Virus record (IMG/VR): IMGVR_UViG_3300035698_011798
Span: 1-29,488 of that record
Source of the DNA: a virus
DNA: 29,488 bases
Strand: one strand, 5' to 3'
Shown: one piece after another, positions 19,903 through 29,102 of the stretch
How positions within the stretch are numbered: the stretch's first letter is position 1
How the letters are laid out: every line of letters begins with the position of its first letter
The notes under the pieces: generated by a model
What the model saw: only the letters and a program-made list of their open reading frames with translations
Told to the model about the DNA's origin: nothing
Database searches by the model: none
Position numbers and translations under genes: made by a program

Positions 19903-22900
19903 CTAGCCACCACGTTTAATCCTCTCCGCGTCTCTACGGTCTTTCTCAACCAGTCTTTTTTCATTTCTCACAAGCAACCTGAACTCCTCGTTCTCTCTTA
20001 GTAACTGTGCTTTACCTTGTCTACGGAACTTACTAACAACCCCCTGAACCTTCTTAGCCTGGTTCTCAGGGAGGTCGTCCCTAAACCTTTTACTTAAATA
20101 TCTTTCACCGGTTACTAGATCTTCCAATGTTTCTGACATTGTCTTACCACCGATCTTAAGTTCTCCTATTGTCTTATTCAGTGCGGAGAACACTTCTGGA
20201 TGCTTACGCATATCCATCTTAACTGTATCAAATGTTTGTGTTTTATATAATGGAGTTACGTTTATACCATTCTCTACAATGAAGTCATCAAATTTAGCAG
20301 CTGTCTTACTAGTAGCTGGTAGAGGGTTTAACGCCCCAATAACACCTTCTCTAGAATTCTCCATATCCCTACCGTAAACGTCGTACTTAATAGGTAAGTA
20401 CAAAGACAGTCCCGGTACACGTTTCATAATCTTCTCTAGTAACGTATCAGCCTCCCTCTGGTAAGGATCGAATGCCTGAGAGAACCTACTCACGATGTTA
20501 GGAACAGCTAGATTAGCAATGATGTCGTTAAGCTCTCTACGTGCAGTCTTACCAACAGTCTTCTCACTACCCTCTCCTAAGAGATCAACAAACTCGATCA
20601 TAGACTGACCGTATGCGTTATTAGCAAAGGCTCTGCCCATGTAAAGAGAAGCTCCCGTAATAGCATCTACTAGATCCTGGTCCTCGTCATCAACTATTGT
20701 AGATAACACGTCGATAGCACCCATAAAGTCTGCCATAGTCTTATACATAACACCAACGACATCTAAGTTATTATAGGAAATGTTCTGGCCCTCAAGGTTG
20801 AATGAGTAGGGAATGAATCCAGCAGCATTCTGTGTACCCCACTTACCGAACTCTCCGGCACCATTTAATGTACCACTCTCGTATAAGATAGTGAAGGAGG
20901 ACATAACTGATAAACCGGTCATCATAGATCCGACAACTTCAGCACGGTCTGCACCGCCTTTAGCAAACTTCTCTGCAGGACCCTTAAACATTAATCCTGA
21001 ACCAGGGAATCTTTCGAATCCTTGGCGAGTAAGGTTACCAATAGTTTTAAAGATAGGTACATAGATCCTACCTAGGGGAATTGTATTTCTTATATCATTA
21101 AGCTTCTGAGCGAATTCTCCTGGAGACTCTTTAAGACCGATCTTCTGAGCTATTTTACCCGCTTCCGTACTAATACCAGACTCGATTATCTCTTTAGGAT
21201 TCTTAAGCATTCTCTGCTGCTCTTTAAGAACTAAGTGATAGTTCTCACGAGTCACATCCTTTATACCTAACTTCTCAGCCGACTTCCTCCAAGATAGAGA
21301 ACGAACAGCTCCTGAAAAACCAGTGTAAGTAGCCATCTCATCAACAACACCGATTGCCTTATATATCACGTTAGGCAGTGTAGCAATACCGTCAATCAAC
21401 TTCGACACCTTTAGGCTAGGATCTAGTTTAAGTTGATGTGCACCTGCTCCTCTGGCACTGACCTCACCACGCATAATACCTTCAAATGCAGAGTCCCCAG
21501 TCCTCCAAACATCTTTAACAGCCTTACCACTCTGGAAGAAACCGTCCTTCATACCTTGAATGTTAGCCATAAGCTCACCAGCTTGTACACCAGGCTTACC
21601 GCCAAGTATCTTACCACCAACAACCTTATCTAATTTAGTTACACCACGAGCGAATGCAGTGTCCGACACTCTCAAAGCAACCTGCGTTAAACCACCTACA
21701 ACCTGTAGAGGCAAAGACGCCGAAACCAGGTAAGCACGGTATGTATCAATTACCATCTCTTTCGTACCTAGACTAATATCTTTAAGAGAAGCAGAGTTAC
21801 CTACAAATGACTCAAGTTCTTTAGCTTGTTTCTTAGGAAGGAACTTAGAGTAGTCAACTAACTGATCCCCAGCAGTCTTCATAGCGACACCCTTATCAGT
21901 CGTCTTCCAACCAAATGGTGCTAGCTTAGCAATCATTGGCATCGCCTTAATTAATAGTTCAGCCGCACCTACGCCTACAGCGCCTTCTGCAAACTGCTTA
22001 AACTTCTTAGTACCATAACCGTCATCGTCTTGAATAGCCAACATCCCATTAAACCAGTTAGCTGTTTCAGGATGTTCTTGTATGATGTTAGATAGGTTCT
22101 TTTCAGCATCATCCATACCGAGCATCATAGCTAGTCCGCCCTCAGTAAGATTAGATAGCACCTTAGGTCCTTTAGCTATAGCCTCCCAACCCTTGCGGAA
22201 CTTACCTGCTCCAAAGATACCTACACCTAACTGAGCAACCGAACTAGTAATATTACCGACTGTGGAGTCTGTTGGAAGAGCTCCTTCGATAATCTCGTCA
22301 ATTTGTTTAAAGGCTTCCTCAGACTGGTTGAAAAGCTCCTCTCTCTTTACTGGGTCTGATATACCTATAATGTCGCCTAGATGTGTTAGCGGATCTATCT
22401 TACGAAGGTTATCCCCAACAAAAGTAATAAACTGAGCAGTCTCTGCGACTCCCTTAGCAGCTCCCTGAAGGAGTCCTCTGCTTATCTCTCCATTAGCAAC
22501 ACCTTTAATAGCGCCTCGTGCAATATCGCCACTCACCTGCGAAGCACCTACGACGCCTCCCCATAGTCCTTCAGCAAATGTCTGACTATGATTCATCTCT
22601 TCCTGCTTCGTAGGAGTATTAGCTTCATCACCTAAAGGAAGGAACTCGTCCTCCTCACTAGTCATAAATTTACTTCCGCTCCTAGAGAGGTCGGTCGTGC
22701 GATCAGCAGGGTCTGTCCCCGCAGGAGCCTTCACTTCGATCTCAGGCTCGATCTCTTCTATAGTATCGTCGACCACAGGCTCCTCTACAGGCACCTCTGG
22801 CTCTTCTAGTTCTTCAGGAGCCTTGTCCTCTACCTGCTCCTCAACCGGAGCGTCCTCTAGATTCTTAGGCTTACCTACACCTTCATCAACAACGGGCTCA

Positions 22901-22980
22901 GCAACGTTATCAACTTCCACACCCTCTAGGTCTAGGAAATCTTGTGCTTGATCGTCATTATTGTTTGGATTATCTATCAT
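19903..22980 (-). CDS. Large internal virion (ejection) protein, 1025 aa
   Basis: Residues about 20-90 are an acidic, Pro/Val/Glu-rich tail (e.g. EEPEVPVEEPVVDD), followed by a largely helical protein with several hydrophobic Gly/Ala-rich stretches (near 340 and 690) that could insert into membranes. Size, position upstream of the small tail genes and downstream of other internal proteins match T7 gp15/gp16-type ejection proteins. No lytic transglycosylase motif was seen. It overlaps the 434-residue gene as ATGA. Confidence 0.65.
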   Translation of the reverse strand: MIDNPNNNDDQAQDFLDLEGVEVDNVAEPVVDEGVGKPKNLEDAPVEEQVEDKAPEELEEPEVPVEEPVVDDTIEEIEPEIEVKAPAGTDPADRTTDLSRSGSKFMTSEEDEFLPLGDEANTPTKQEEMNHSQTFAEGLWGGVVGASQVSGDIARGAIKGVANGEISRGLLQGAAKGVAETAQFITFVGDNLRKIDPLTHLGDIIGISDPVKREELFNQSEEAFKQIDEIIEGALPTDSTVGNITSSVAQLGVGIFGAGKFRKGWEAIAKGPKVLSNLTEGGLAMMLGMDDAEKNLSNIIQEHPETANWFNGMLAIQDDDGYGTKKFKQFAEGAVGVGAAELLIKAMPMIAKLAPFGWKTTDKGVAMKTAGDQLVDYSKFLPKKQAKELESFVGNSASLKDISLGTKEMVIDTYRAYLVSASLPLQVVGGLTQVALRVSDTAFARGVTKLDKVVGGKILGGKPGVQAGELMANIQGMKDGFFQSGKAVKDVWRTGDSAFEGIMRGEVSARGAGAHQLKLDPSLKVSKLIDGIATLPNVIYKAIGVVDEMATYTGFSGAVRSLSWRKSAEKLGIKDVTRENYHLVLKEQQRMLKNPKEIIESGISTEAGKIAQKIGLKESPGEFAQKLNDIRNTIPLGRIYVPIFKTIGNLTRQGFERFPGSGLMFKGPAEKFAKGGADRAEVVGSMMTGLSVMSSFTILYESGTLNGAGEFGKWGTQNAAGFIPYSFNLEGQNISYNNLDVVGVMYKTMADFMGAIDVLSTIVDDEDQDLVDAITGASLYMGRAFANNAYGQSMIEFVDLLGEGSEKTVGKTARRELNDIIANLAVPNIVSRFSQAFDPYQREADTLLEKIMKRVPGLSLYLPIKYDVYGRDMENSREGVIGALNPLPATSKTAAKFDDFIVENGINVTPLYKTQTFDTVKMDMRKHPEVFSALNKTIGELKIGGKTMSETLEDLVTGERYLSKRFRDDLPENQAKKVQGVVSKFRRQGKAQLLRENEEFRLLVRNEKRLVEKDRRDAERIKRGG

Positions 22981-24281
22981 TCAATTGCTCCTGCTGCATT
23001 CATTAGAGCCTGTCTTGCCTTCTTGGCTTCTTCCAGTGTAATCTTACCAGATTTATAGTCGTTTACCAAATTCACTTTAAGAACACCCACCCCAATTTCC
23101 TTAATCTTTTCAATAGTATCGGGTATTCCTGGGTATACACGGGTAACCTCTTTCAAGTCCTTATTAACTCGAGTAGTCACTCTTTGCTTGACTTCCATAT
23201 GAATCATCTGTACAGACTGCTCGTTAAGCGTACCGTTGTCATAAAGAGCTTGTAATCTCTTCTGAGCATATGCACTGTCTTCACTATTAGTACCACCTGG
23301 CTTAGCGTCCATCAACTGTGTCTTGTTACTTTCGTAAACAGGGTCGTCCATACGCTGAGTCTCAATTGCTTTGAGGTCGCTGGCGATAGCATGCTCAACA
23401 TGATTCATCTTACCTTCCCTCAGAGATTCGTCAATGTCTTCCCCACCATAAACTCGATTAAGTGCTGACTTAATAACCTCTTGAGAAGAAGGCATAGTTT
23501 CTAACTCATCATCCCTCAATGATACGGAATCCACGTAATCCTTAAAGTTCTGAACTTCCCGCTTATTAAAGATATCTGAGTAAGCGCCTGTATCTAAAAG
23601 CTCGTAAGCCTTCTCAACGTCTCTGTCAGCGATAGCGTGTATAGAAGTTGTTACTAATTCTTTATCCGCCTCTTCAATAGCCTTAGCCGTCTCTTCCTGA
23701 TCCCAACCGAGTGTACGTCCCATATCAACCACACGGTCAGCTGATTCCTGACGAAGGCCTGGTAGAGCAGCAGGGTTAGCTTCAACAGATTGTTGTATCT
23801 CATCCATTGATTCAAAGTGTACTTTAAGGTAATCTTGTTTAATTAAAGAAGCTTCTTCCTTAGCAGAATTCTTAACCGCGGAATCAACAAACTTACTAAG
23901 AAGGTTCGACAAACGCTCTTTCTGCTCGTTATCCCGGGCACCGTCAATAATCTCTGTGCTTCTATTTAGTACGTGTTCCTGAACGGTTTGCGCATAACCA
24001 CGCCCGTCTGGGAAGGATTCCTTAGCACGTTCAGCTACCTCAGCTTGTTCTTGCTGTAGTCTAAATAAGCTATTCGCTTCGTATTGTTTATTCTGTAATT
24101 TAGTAAGTTCTTCATCTTCTGATGAGGATCCTCTATATACATCCACTGTTGATCCATTATCTAACTTAACGGTCTCACGTGACGGTACGGAACCCCCACC
24201 AGTACGCGTCACAGTAAACTCATCACCGTCATCGTTTCGGATTGTTCTTGTAAAAGGATCGCCGTAAAAATCTGCCATCAT
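22977..24281 (-). CDS. Helical internal virion protein, 434 aa
   Basis: Starts MMADFYGDPFTRTIRNDDGD and is predominantly acidic alpha-helix (QEQAEVAERAKESF, EEASLIKQDYLKVHFESMDE), like middle-sized ejection proteins of podoviruses. TAAGGAATA precedes two tandem ATGs. It overlaps the start of the large ejection protein. No sequence-level match to T7 gp15 was recognised; the call rests on size, composition and order. Confidence 0.55.
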   Translation of the reverse strand: MMADFYGDPFTRTIRNDDGDEFTVTRTGGGSVPSRETVKLDNGSTVDVYRGSSSEDEELTKLQNKQYEANSLFRLQQEQAEVAERAKESFPDGRGYAQTVQEHVLNRSTEIIDGARDNEQKERLSNLLSKFVDSAVKNSAKEEASLIKQDYLKVHFESMDEIQQSVEANPAALPGLRQESADRVVDMGRTLGWDQEETAKAIEEADKELVTTSIHAIADRDVEKAYELLDTGAYSDIFNKREVQNFKDYVDSVSLRDDELETMPSSQEVIKSALNRVYGGEDIDESLREGKMNHVEHAIASDLKAIETQRMDDPVYESNKTQLMDAKPGGTNSEDSAYAQKRLQALYDNGTLNEQSVQMIHMEVKQRVTTRVNKDLKEVTRVYPGIPDTIEKIKEIGVGVLKVNLVNDYKSGKITLEEAKKARQALMNAAGAIE

Positions 24282-24287
24282 TATTCC

Positions 24288-24695
24288 TTACCCCTTTGGT
24301 TTAATCTTGTATGTAGCCGGACCCCCAGGGTTAGCTACCGTTGACTGACCACCACCATCACTCTCTCTTTTCTTTGGGGCGGAGTAACCACTATCTTCAT
24401 CACCACCATAACCACCGCCTCCGAAGGAAGAATCGATACTGCCTTGAGCACCACTATTACGAGTCCCAGCATAGCGACTACGTCCCCCGAAAAGTCCTCC
24501 AACCTTAGAAGTACTAATTCCAGTGAGTCCTACACCCAGCGCGTTTCTAGCTAAGTCTTGGGCACTCTGTAATCGACTATTCTCTAATCCTAGTTTAGCT
24601 CTCGCGGCTACCGACTCTGCGTTTGGGTCATGTAAGGCTCCGTAAGTCTCTACTGGAAATGTCCTTTGAAAAAATATAGGTATACGTGCCATCAT
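24288..24695 (-). CDS. Gly/Ser-rich virion-block protein, 135 aa
   Basis: Starts MMARIPIFFQRTFPVETYGA and has a helical middle. The C-terminal half is low-complexity with Gly and Ser (SSFGGGGYGGDEDSGY), and therefore flexible. TAAGGAATA and two ATGs mark the start. It sits between two internal virion genes with gaps of 2 and 6 bases. Not recognised. Confidence 0.65.
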   Translation of the reverse strand: MMARIPIFFQRTFPVETYGALHDPNAESVAARAKLGLENSRLQSAQDLARNALGVGLTGISTSKVGGLFGGRSRYAGTRNSGAQGSIDSSFGGGGYGGDEDSGYSAPKKRESDGGGQSTVANPGGPATYKIKPKG

Positions 24696-24697
24696 TA

Positions 24698-25402
24698 TTA
24701 TTCCTTATCAAAATATTGTGTTGTTGCATAAGAACTTTGGAAATTGCCCAATAGAGGTGTTTCAGCTGCCAAGGTTCCCCTCTCCTCCCCTAACAAGGAC
24801 GCTATCTCTCTGTACTTAGCGATATTAGCCCTGGCTGCGCCTCCAGAGAAACTCCAAGGATGTACCTTAAAGGCCGCCTCGTACTGAGCACGATTACTAT
24901 CTAAATAACGTTGGATAGCTCTATTCCTGTCATTTTCTGCGCCTGCTGTAGCCTGCTCAACGATAGCTGTGGCTTGAAACGCCGCTGCTTGTCTTTCTAA
25001 GCCCGCAGTGTATTCGGCAATGTCTGCTTGTAAGGCTGACCGCCTAGCCGAGAACTCGTATTGGTTCCTCTGAGCGATCGCTTCTCTCTGACTCTCTCGT
25101 CGGATATCATCCATAACTGCACCTGCTGAACCAGATAATGTAACTCCCCCAGCTACATATTGACTTCCGGCTGAAGCTGTTCTCTGCAGTCCCTGTCGTA
25201 CCTCATTCCTAAAAACGTCGGCACCAACCCTACGGTATGAGGCTGCGTCGAATCTCAATAGAGAGGCATTACCATCTAATGCACCGGCCTTAGCCGCACC
25301 TACCGCTCTAGCCGCACTGGCCGAAGCCTGGGCCGCACCGAGTAGGGAACTGTTGTCTACTGCAAACAGTGCAGCATATTTATTTTTATCTGGTCTTAAC
25401 AT
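24698..25402 (-). CDS. Internal virion protein, T7 gp14-like by context, 234 aa
   Basis: A long Ala-rich helical protein (AAQASASAARAVGAAKAGAL, a QREAIAQRNQYEFSARRSAL stretch and LERQAAAFQATAIVEQ) without charged domains at the ends. Such composition and the place directly downstream of the nozzle gene fit T7 gp14-type proteins, the smallest ejection protein. AGGAGTAGTT precedes the ATG. Similarity at sequence level is weak. Confidence 0.6.
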   Translation of the reverse strand: MLRPDKNKYAALFAVDNSSLLGAAQASASAARAVGAAKAGALDGNASLLRFDAASYRRVGADVFRNEVRQGLQRTASAGSQYVAGGVTLSGSAGAVMDDIRRESQREAIAQRNQYEFSARRSALQADIAEYTAGLERQAAAFQATAIVEQATAGAENDRNRAIQRYLDSNRAQYEAAFKVHPWSFSGGAARANIAKYREIASLLGEERGTLAAETPLLGNFQSSYATTQYFDKE

Positions 25403-25410
25403 AACTACTC

Positions 25411-28044
25411 CTAATTATTACCGCCTACCATCTTGGCCACTAATAGCGTGGCTGTAAATGGATAAGGATCGGCTTGTCTCATTACTATTCTTGTATCTCT
25501 TTCCCAACCGTGTGGGAACTTAATTGCTATATCGCCTGTGTAGGTAGGAGATACAGAGCTTGTAGGATCTATCGCTGCGGGATAAACTAAATTATCTGCA
25601 GAGGCTGTAGCGTAGCCTGCTTGCCCACCTAAGGAGTTATGTAAGCGAAGGGTTAGCTCAACAATTCTACTGTCGTGTGCTGGACCGTGTCCTAAGTTAT
25701 TAATAGGTTCTATAATATTAGTCTCTGCATAGGATGTATAAGGAAGGCCTATCTTAACAATGTCCCCATTGGATAAAGCAGGTGTAAAGTCGGAAGGCGC
25801 TGTATTGGTCGTTAGGTTCCCACTACCGTTTATAATATCAGTACCATAGAAGACATCGTTCACCATAATGGAAACGGTCTCACCTTCTAGATGCGTCATT
25901 TTATAGCCTATGCCCAGTCCTAAATTCTGGTTCTGAAAAACCCCCGCGACGACCTTAAATTTCATATGTGAATCAAGGAAGGTCATACTAGCTCTGTCCG
26001 AACTCGTAGTGGCTGCGTTCCTTAAAACCTCGATGGTCCTTACGGTGGCACTATTCACAGTTCTCTTAACGGACATCCATACTTCATCCTGTGTATCTCC
26101 AGGAATCGTTATCATGGATTCTATAAGCGGTCCTTCTTTCCCGGTTAGGGATCCCCCTAATAGATGTTTATGCCATGCCATAACTCCCTCATCGGGCATA
26201 TATGACAGACCAGCCATGGAACCGTTATTTAACGCGAACCACATAATCCCATAAGGGAATTCCTGATACGCTGAACTATTAATAGGTGACTCATCCGCTA
26301 TGTGATCTGCACCTACCATTATATCCCTAGTAACGTTACGTCCACGATTAGAGTTATAGTACATTTCTAACATTTGTCGTCTGTATAATTGAGGAAAGAT
26401 GATACTGTCCCTTACGAGCATTGGGTCAATACGTGCAGACCCTACCTTTATAATACTTTTAACGTTAACATTCCTAGCATTTAAAGCCTCGTTAAAGTCA
26501 GAGGCAGAAACCCGGTGGATCTGGTAGTTAGTACCTACTAGTAGTGCTTCCCTACTCACTAACCACTGAACAACCTCCGGACGAGTAGTTGCTAATGTGA
26601 AAGTATACGCTGTGAGGGCTGTAATGTTCTCGTCTACTGAACCATCATCTGGTGCAAAGTTGTCATACCGTCCTACAGCAGATCCCCAGATTGTCTGTGG
26701 TTGATAAGTTGTCCCACCATACACCTTACGTTGCTCATGGTAAGTACTTGCTCTTGGATACCCTGTAGTCTGCGACCACGCTCCCAAACGCCATTCTAGA
26801 GAGGTCGTTGTAGAAGCTATAGTAGAGTCTACATAGACCTCCACTTCTGTGGAACTAGTATAAGAGTCTATTACCCCGTAGCCCCAGGCTGCTGTATCAC
26901 TTGGGCGTATTCTAATTAACCTATCTGCGTCTGTAGAAACAAATAAGGCTGCACTAGATGTAACTGTTATAGTGGCTGCAACAGCGCCTCCTGCTGTAGA
27001 TACTGTAGTCCCAGTACCTAGTCCACCATATAAAGGATCCCTTTTATCACAGTAAGGTCCATCAACTAATTCAATAAGTGAATATGTCCAGACACCTGCC
27101 GGGGACCTAACTAAAAGCCCAGGAGCACTAAATTCAGATGTGACTATAGTTCCATCCGGACCCTGTGTGGCTGAGGAGGAAGGTGAACTTGCTGAACTTC
27201 CACCACTTATAGAAACATTAACTTTGGTAAGAGACATCTCGCTGATGACAAGTGAATTTGTTAAGTTGCCATTAAATGCTATTACAGATATACCTACCGT
27301 CGTACCTGCCGGAACATTGAATGTGACTTGCTTAGTAGTGCTCTCCTCTGAGAACTCTATCTCCGCTAATTGAGCTGCCGCAGAGCCGACTAAGGTACCG
27401 TCCCAAGCGTCGGTCACTACTCTGATAACCCCTGCGTTTGCTCCATCTGAGTTATGAGGAGATGCAGGTTGGTTTGCTGTTACGCTTAACGTGTAGTTCC
27501 CCGCCCCTACTGGAACATACTGACTAATAAGTCCTGCCGAACCAACGATACCAGAATCGTCATCTTGGTTACCCGCCATCGTGACTGTTCCTGCTCCACC
27601 ACTTACGGATCCCCCGCCTGAAAGCGTGTCGGGCCAAGCATTGAGAGAATCATCAAAACTAGCTTCCGTTAACTGTTGGGTTGTATCCGGGTTATTAATA
27701 TTAGTCCCCGAACTTTCTGAGCCGTCTACCCCTTCATCATTAACACCGTCTTCACCAGCCCCTAACTCGAATACACGGATAGTATTGCCACTAGCTTCTA
27801 CGATTGCGGCTATAGTCCCATTAATTATGTAAGGCACTAACTTACTCGGACTTGCCTGGTCCTTAGCTAGGATCCCAAACTCAGTACCTTCCCTACGACG
27901 TATACCACCTTGGGGAATAACATAGAAGTTCTCTAATGACCTAAAGCCATGAGACTTAGCGGAAACGTCAATACGTCCCCTCAATAGAGGAGACAATTCG
28001 CCCGCATTAAAATGCTCAATGTGTGTTGTAAATTTAGTTACCAT
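25411..28044 (-). CDS. Tail nozzle (tail tubular protein B-like), 877 aa
   Basis: The N-terminus has the typical HFNAGELSPLLRGRID, SLENFYVIPQGGIRRREGTE and SKLVPYIIN segments of T7 gp12-type nozzle proteins, which close the lower end of the tail tube. Residues about 122-285 interrupt this pattern with a Gly/Ser/Thr-rich beta domain (SFDDSLNAWPDTLSGGG, NYTLSVTANQPASP, VSISGG), possibly a carbohydrate-binding-like jelly roll. The C-terminal region resumes with AYTFTLATTRPEVVQW and NQIHRV-like tracts. It is longer than T7 gp12 (794), consistent with an insertion. GGAGTAATC precedes the ATG. Confidence 0.85.
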   Translation of the reverse strand: MVTKFTTHIEHFNAGELSPLLRGRIDVSAKSHGFRSLENFYVIPQGGIRRREGTEFGILAKDQASPSKLVPYIINGTIAAIVEASGNTIRVFELGAGEDGVNDEGVDGSESSGTNINNPDTTQQLTEASFDDSLNAWPDTLSGGGSVSGGAGTVTMAGNQDDDSGIVGSAGLISQYVPVGAGNYTLSVTANQPASPHNSDGANAGVIRVVTDAWDGTLVGSAAAQLAEIEFSEESTTKQVTFNVPAGTTVGISVIAFNGNLTNSLVISEMSLTKVNVSISGGSSASSPSSSATQGPDGTIVTSEFSAPGLLVRSPAGVWTYSLIELVDGPYCDKRDPLYGGLGTGTTVSTAGGAVAATITVTSSAALFVSTDADRLIRIRPSDTAAWGYGVIDSYTSSTEVEVYVDSTIASTTTSLEWRLGAWSQTTGYPRASTYHEQRKVYGGTTYQPQTIWGSAVGRYDNFAPDDGSVDENITALTAYTFTLATTRPEVVQWLVSREALLVGTNYQIHRVSASDFNEALNARNVNVKSIIKVGSARIDPMLVRDSIIFPQLYRRQMLEMYYNSNRGRNVTRDIMVGADHIADESPINSSAYQEFPYGIMWFALNNGSMAGLSYMPDEGVMAWHKHLLGGSLTGKEGPLIESMITIPGDTQDEVWMSVKRTVNSATVRTIEVLRNAATTSSDRASMTFLDSHMKFKVVAGVFQNQNLGLGIGYKMTHLEGETVSIMVNDVFYGTDIINGSGNLTTNTAPSDFTPALSNGDIVKIGLPYTSYAETNIIEPINNLGHGPAHDSRIVELTLRLHNSLGGQAGYATASADNLVYPAAIDPTSSVSPTYTGDIAIKFPHGWERDTRIVMRQADPYPFTATLLVAKMVGGNN

Positions 28045-28046
28045 GA

Positions 28047-28646
28047 TTACTCCGGTAAACCTAGATTATCCCAATAAGTTGAAGAACGTCTAGAGTTAGT
28101 TAAATCGTCGACCACAAAACCATCACTGTAATTTTCTTGTGCATCAACTGTTTTAGCTTTCTGTAATTTTTGCGCATACTCTTGCATCAATGTTTGAGCT
28201 AGAGTATTACTTCCTGTAATTCCGAATGAGATTTCTGCCGCTAGTCGGGTTGCAAATGCCTCCCTGAATAATGGGTCCCATTGTGTGGGATCTTCCATCT
28301 GCGATATGTATATTATATCTAAAGTTGCAGCATCTGTCAAAATGTTGCTTCCTTCGATCTTAAAACGACCCCCATCCTTATAAAGTCTCACTAGTCGCAG
28401 GAAATCATCTGGGACGGCATACTGGTAACTAAACTCGAAGTCGGGAGAGTCATTAACGTCAATAGCTAGCTGCGCTCTCGCCATTGCAAAGTTCCAAGGA
28501 TGTTGTCTCAGGACCTCATCTCTCATAAGAGAAAAGATAGCGTTACACAAACGTGCTTGCTTAGTATCCTCAGATATTGTTGTAATGGTATCAGACCCTA
28601 TCTTCAATAAGGCCATGTTACATATTTGTTCTACCGATACTGCCAT
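28047..28646 (-). CDS. Tail adaptor (tail tubular protein A-like), 199 aa
   Basis: MAVSVEQICNMALLKIGSDT, ARLCNAIFSLMRDEVLRQHPW, NFAMARAQLA and the YQYAVPDDFLRLVRL strand are the signature of T7 gp11-type adaptors, which form the ring between portal and nozzle. AAGGAGAT precedes the ATG. Directly followed by the nozzle gene, the invariant order in T7-like tails. A perfect promoter consensus is embedded at 28312-28340. Confidence 0.92.
   Translation of the reverse strand: MAVSVEQICNMALLKIGSDTITTISEDTKQARLCNAIFSLMRDEVLRQHPWNFAMARAQLAIDVNDSPDFEFSYQYAVPDDFLRLVRLYKDGGRFKIEGSNILTDAATLDIIYISQMEDPTQWDPLFREAFATRLAAEISFGITGSNTLAQTLMQEYAQKLQKAKTVDAQENYSDGFVVDDLTNSRRSSTYWDNLGLPE
28312..28340 (-). promoter_or_regulatory. 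Perfect sigma70 consensus inside adaptor gene
   Basis: Minus strand: TTGACA (28335-28340) and TATAAT (28312-28317), both 6 of 6, separated by exactly 17 bases. It lies in codons of the adaptor gene and points toward the nozzle gene. Transcription from here would cover nozzle and ejection genes independently of upstream genes. A chance match in coding sequence is possible but unlikely at 12 of 12. Confidence 0.65.
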
Positions 28647-29060
28647 TTAAAATCTCCTTACTTTACGGACCATCAACTGTACGACCATATCATCAGCAGC
28701 TGCGTCAATGGCACCACTATCGAAGATCACGATCTTGTAACCTGGTAGTGCAATCAGCTCGTCTGATAAAGGCACGTTCATATTGTTATCAACGAAGGAT
28801 GTATCTCTAGGAACACCTTGGACGAAGTTATAGGTCTTTGTGTTCGACGCGGCCTGTACGGCCCCGGCATGGATCGACATAATCTCTACATCGTTTGCAT
28901 CAGTCACCTTCAAAATCATTTGTCTATTCCCCGCAACAGCAGAGGTAGTCAGTGCGACACTCCCGAAGAGAACCTCGTAGATAAATCCTGTAGGTACGGT
29001 GAATGTTTTGTTTGAATCGTTTAGGGTTACGTCTGTTAATAATACTGGTAGTACCATCAT
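28647..29060 (-). CDS. Beta-rich virion protein, 137 aa
   Basis: Starts MMVLPVLLTDVTLNDSNKTF, then alternates strands (GFIYEVLFGSVALTTS, MILKVTDANDVEIMS) and ends basic (VRKVRRF). It has the look of a small head-decoration or fibre-attachment domain. AAGGAGA lies upstream of two tandem ATGs. It sits between a C1q-like fibre gene and the adaptor. Not recognised. Confidence 0.65.
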   Translation of the reverse strand: MMVLPVLLTDVTLNDSNKTFTVPTGFIYEVLFGSVALTTSAVAGNRQMILKVTDANDVEIMSIHAGAVQAASNTKTYNFVQGVPRDTSFVDNNMNVPLSDELIALPGYKIVIFDSGAIDAAADDMVVQLMVRKVRRF

Positions 29061-29102
29061 TTTGTTGTCTCCTTGGTGGACTTAGTTAATATTTGGGCTG
29101 GT

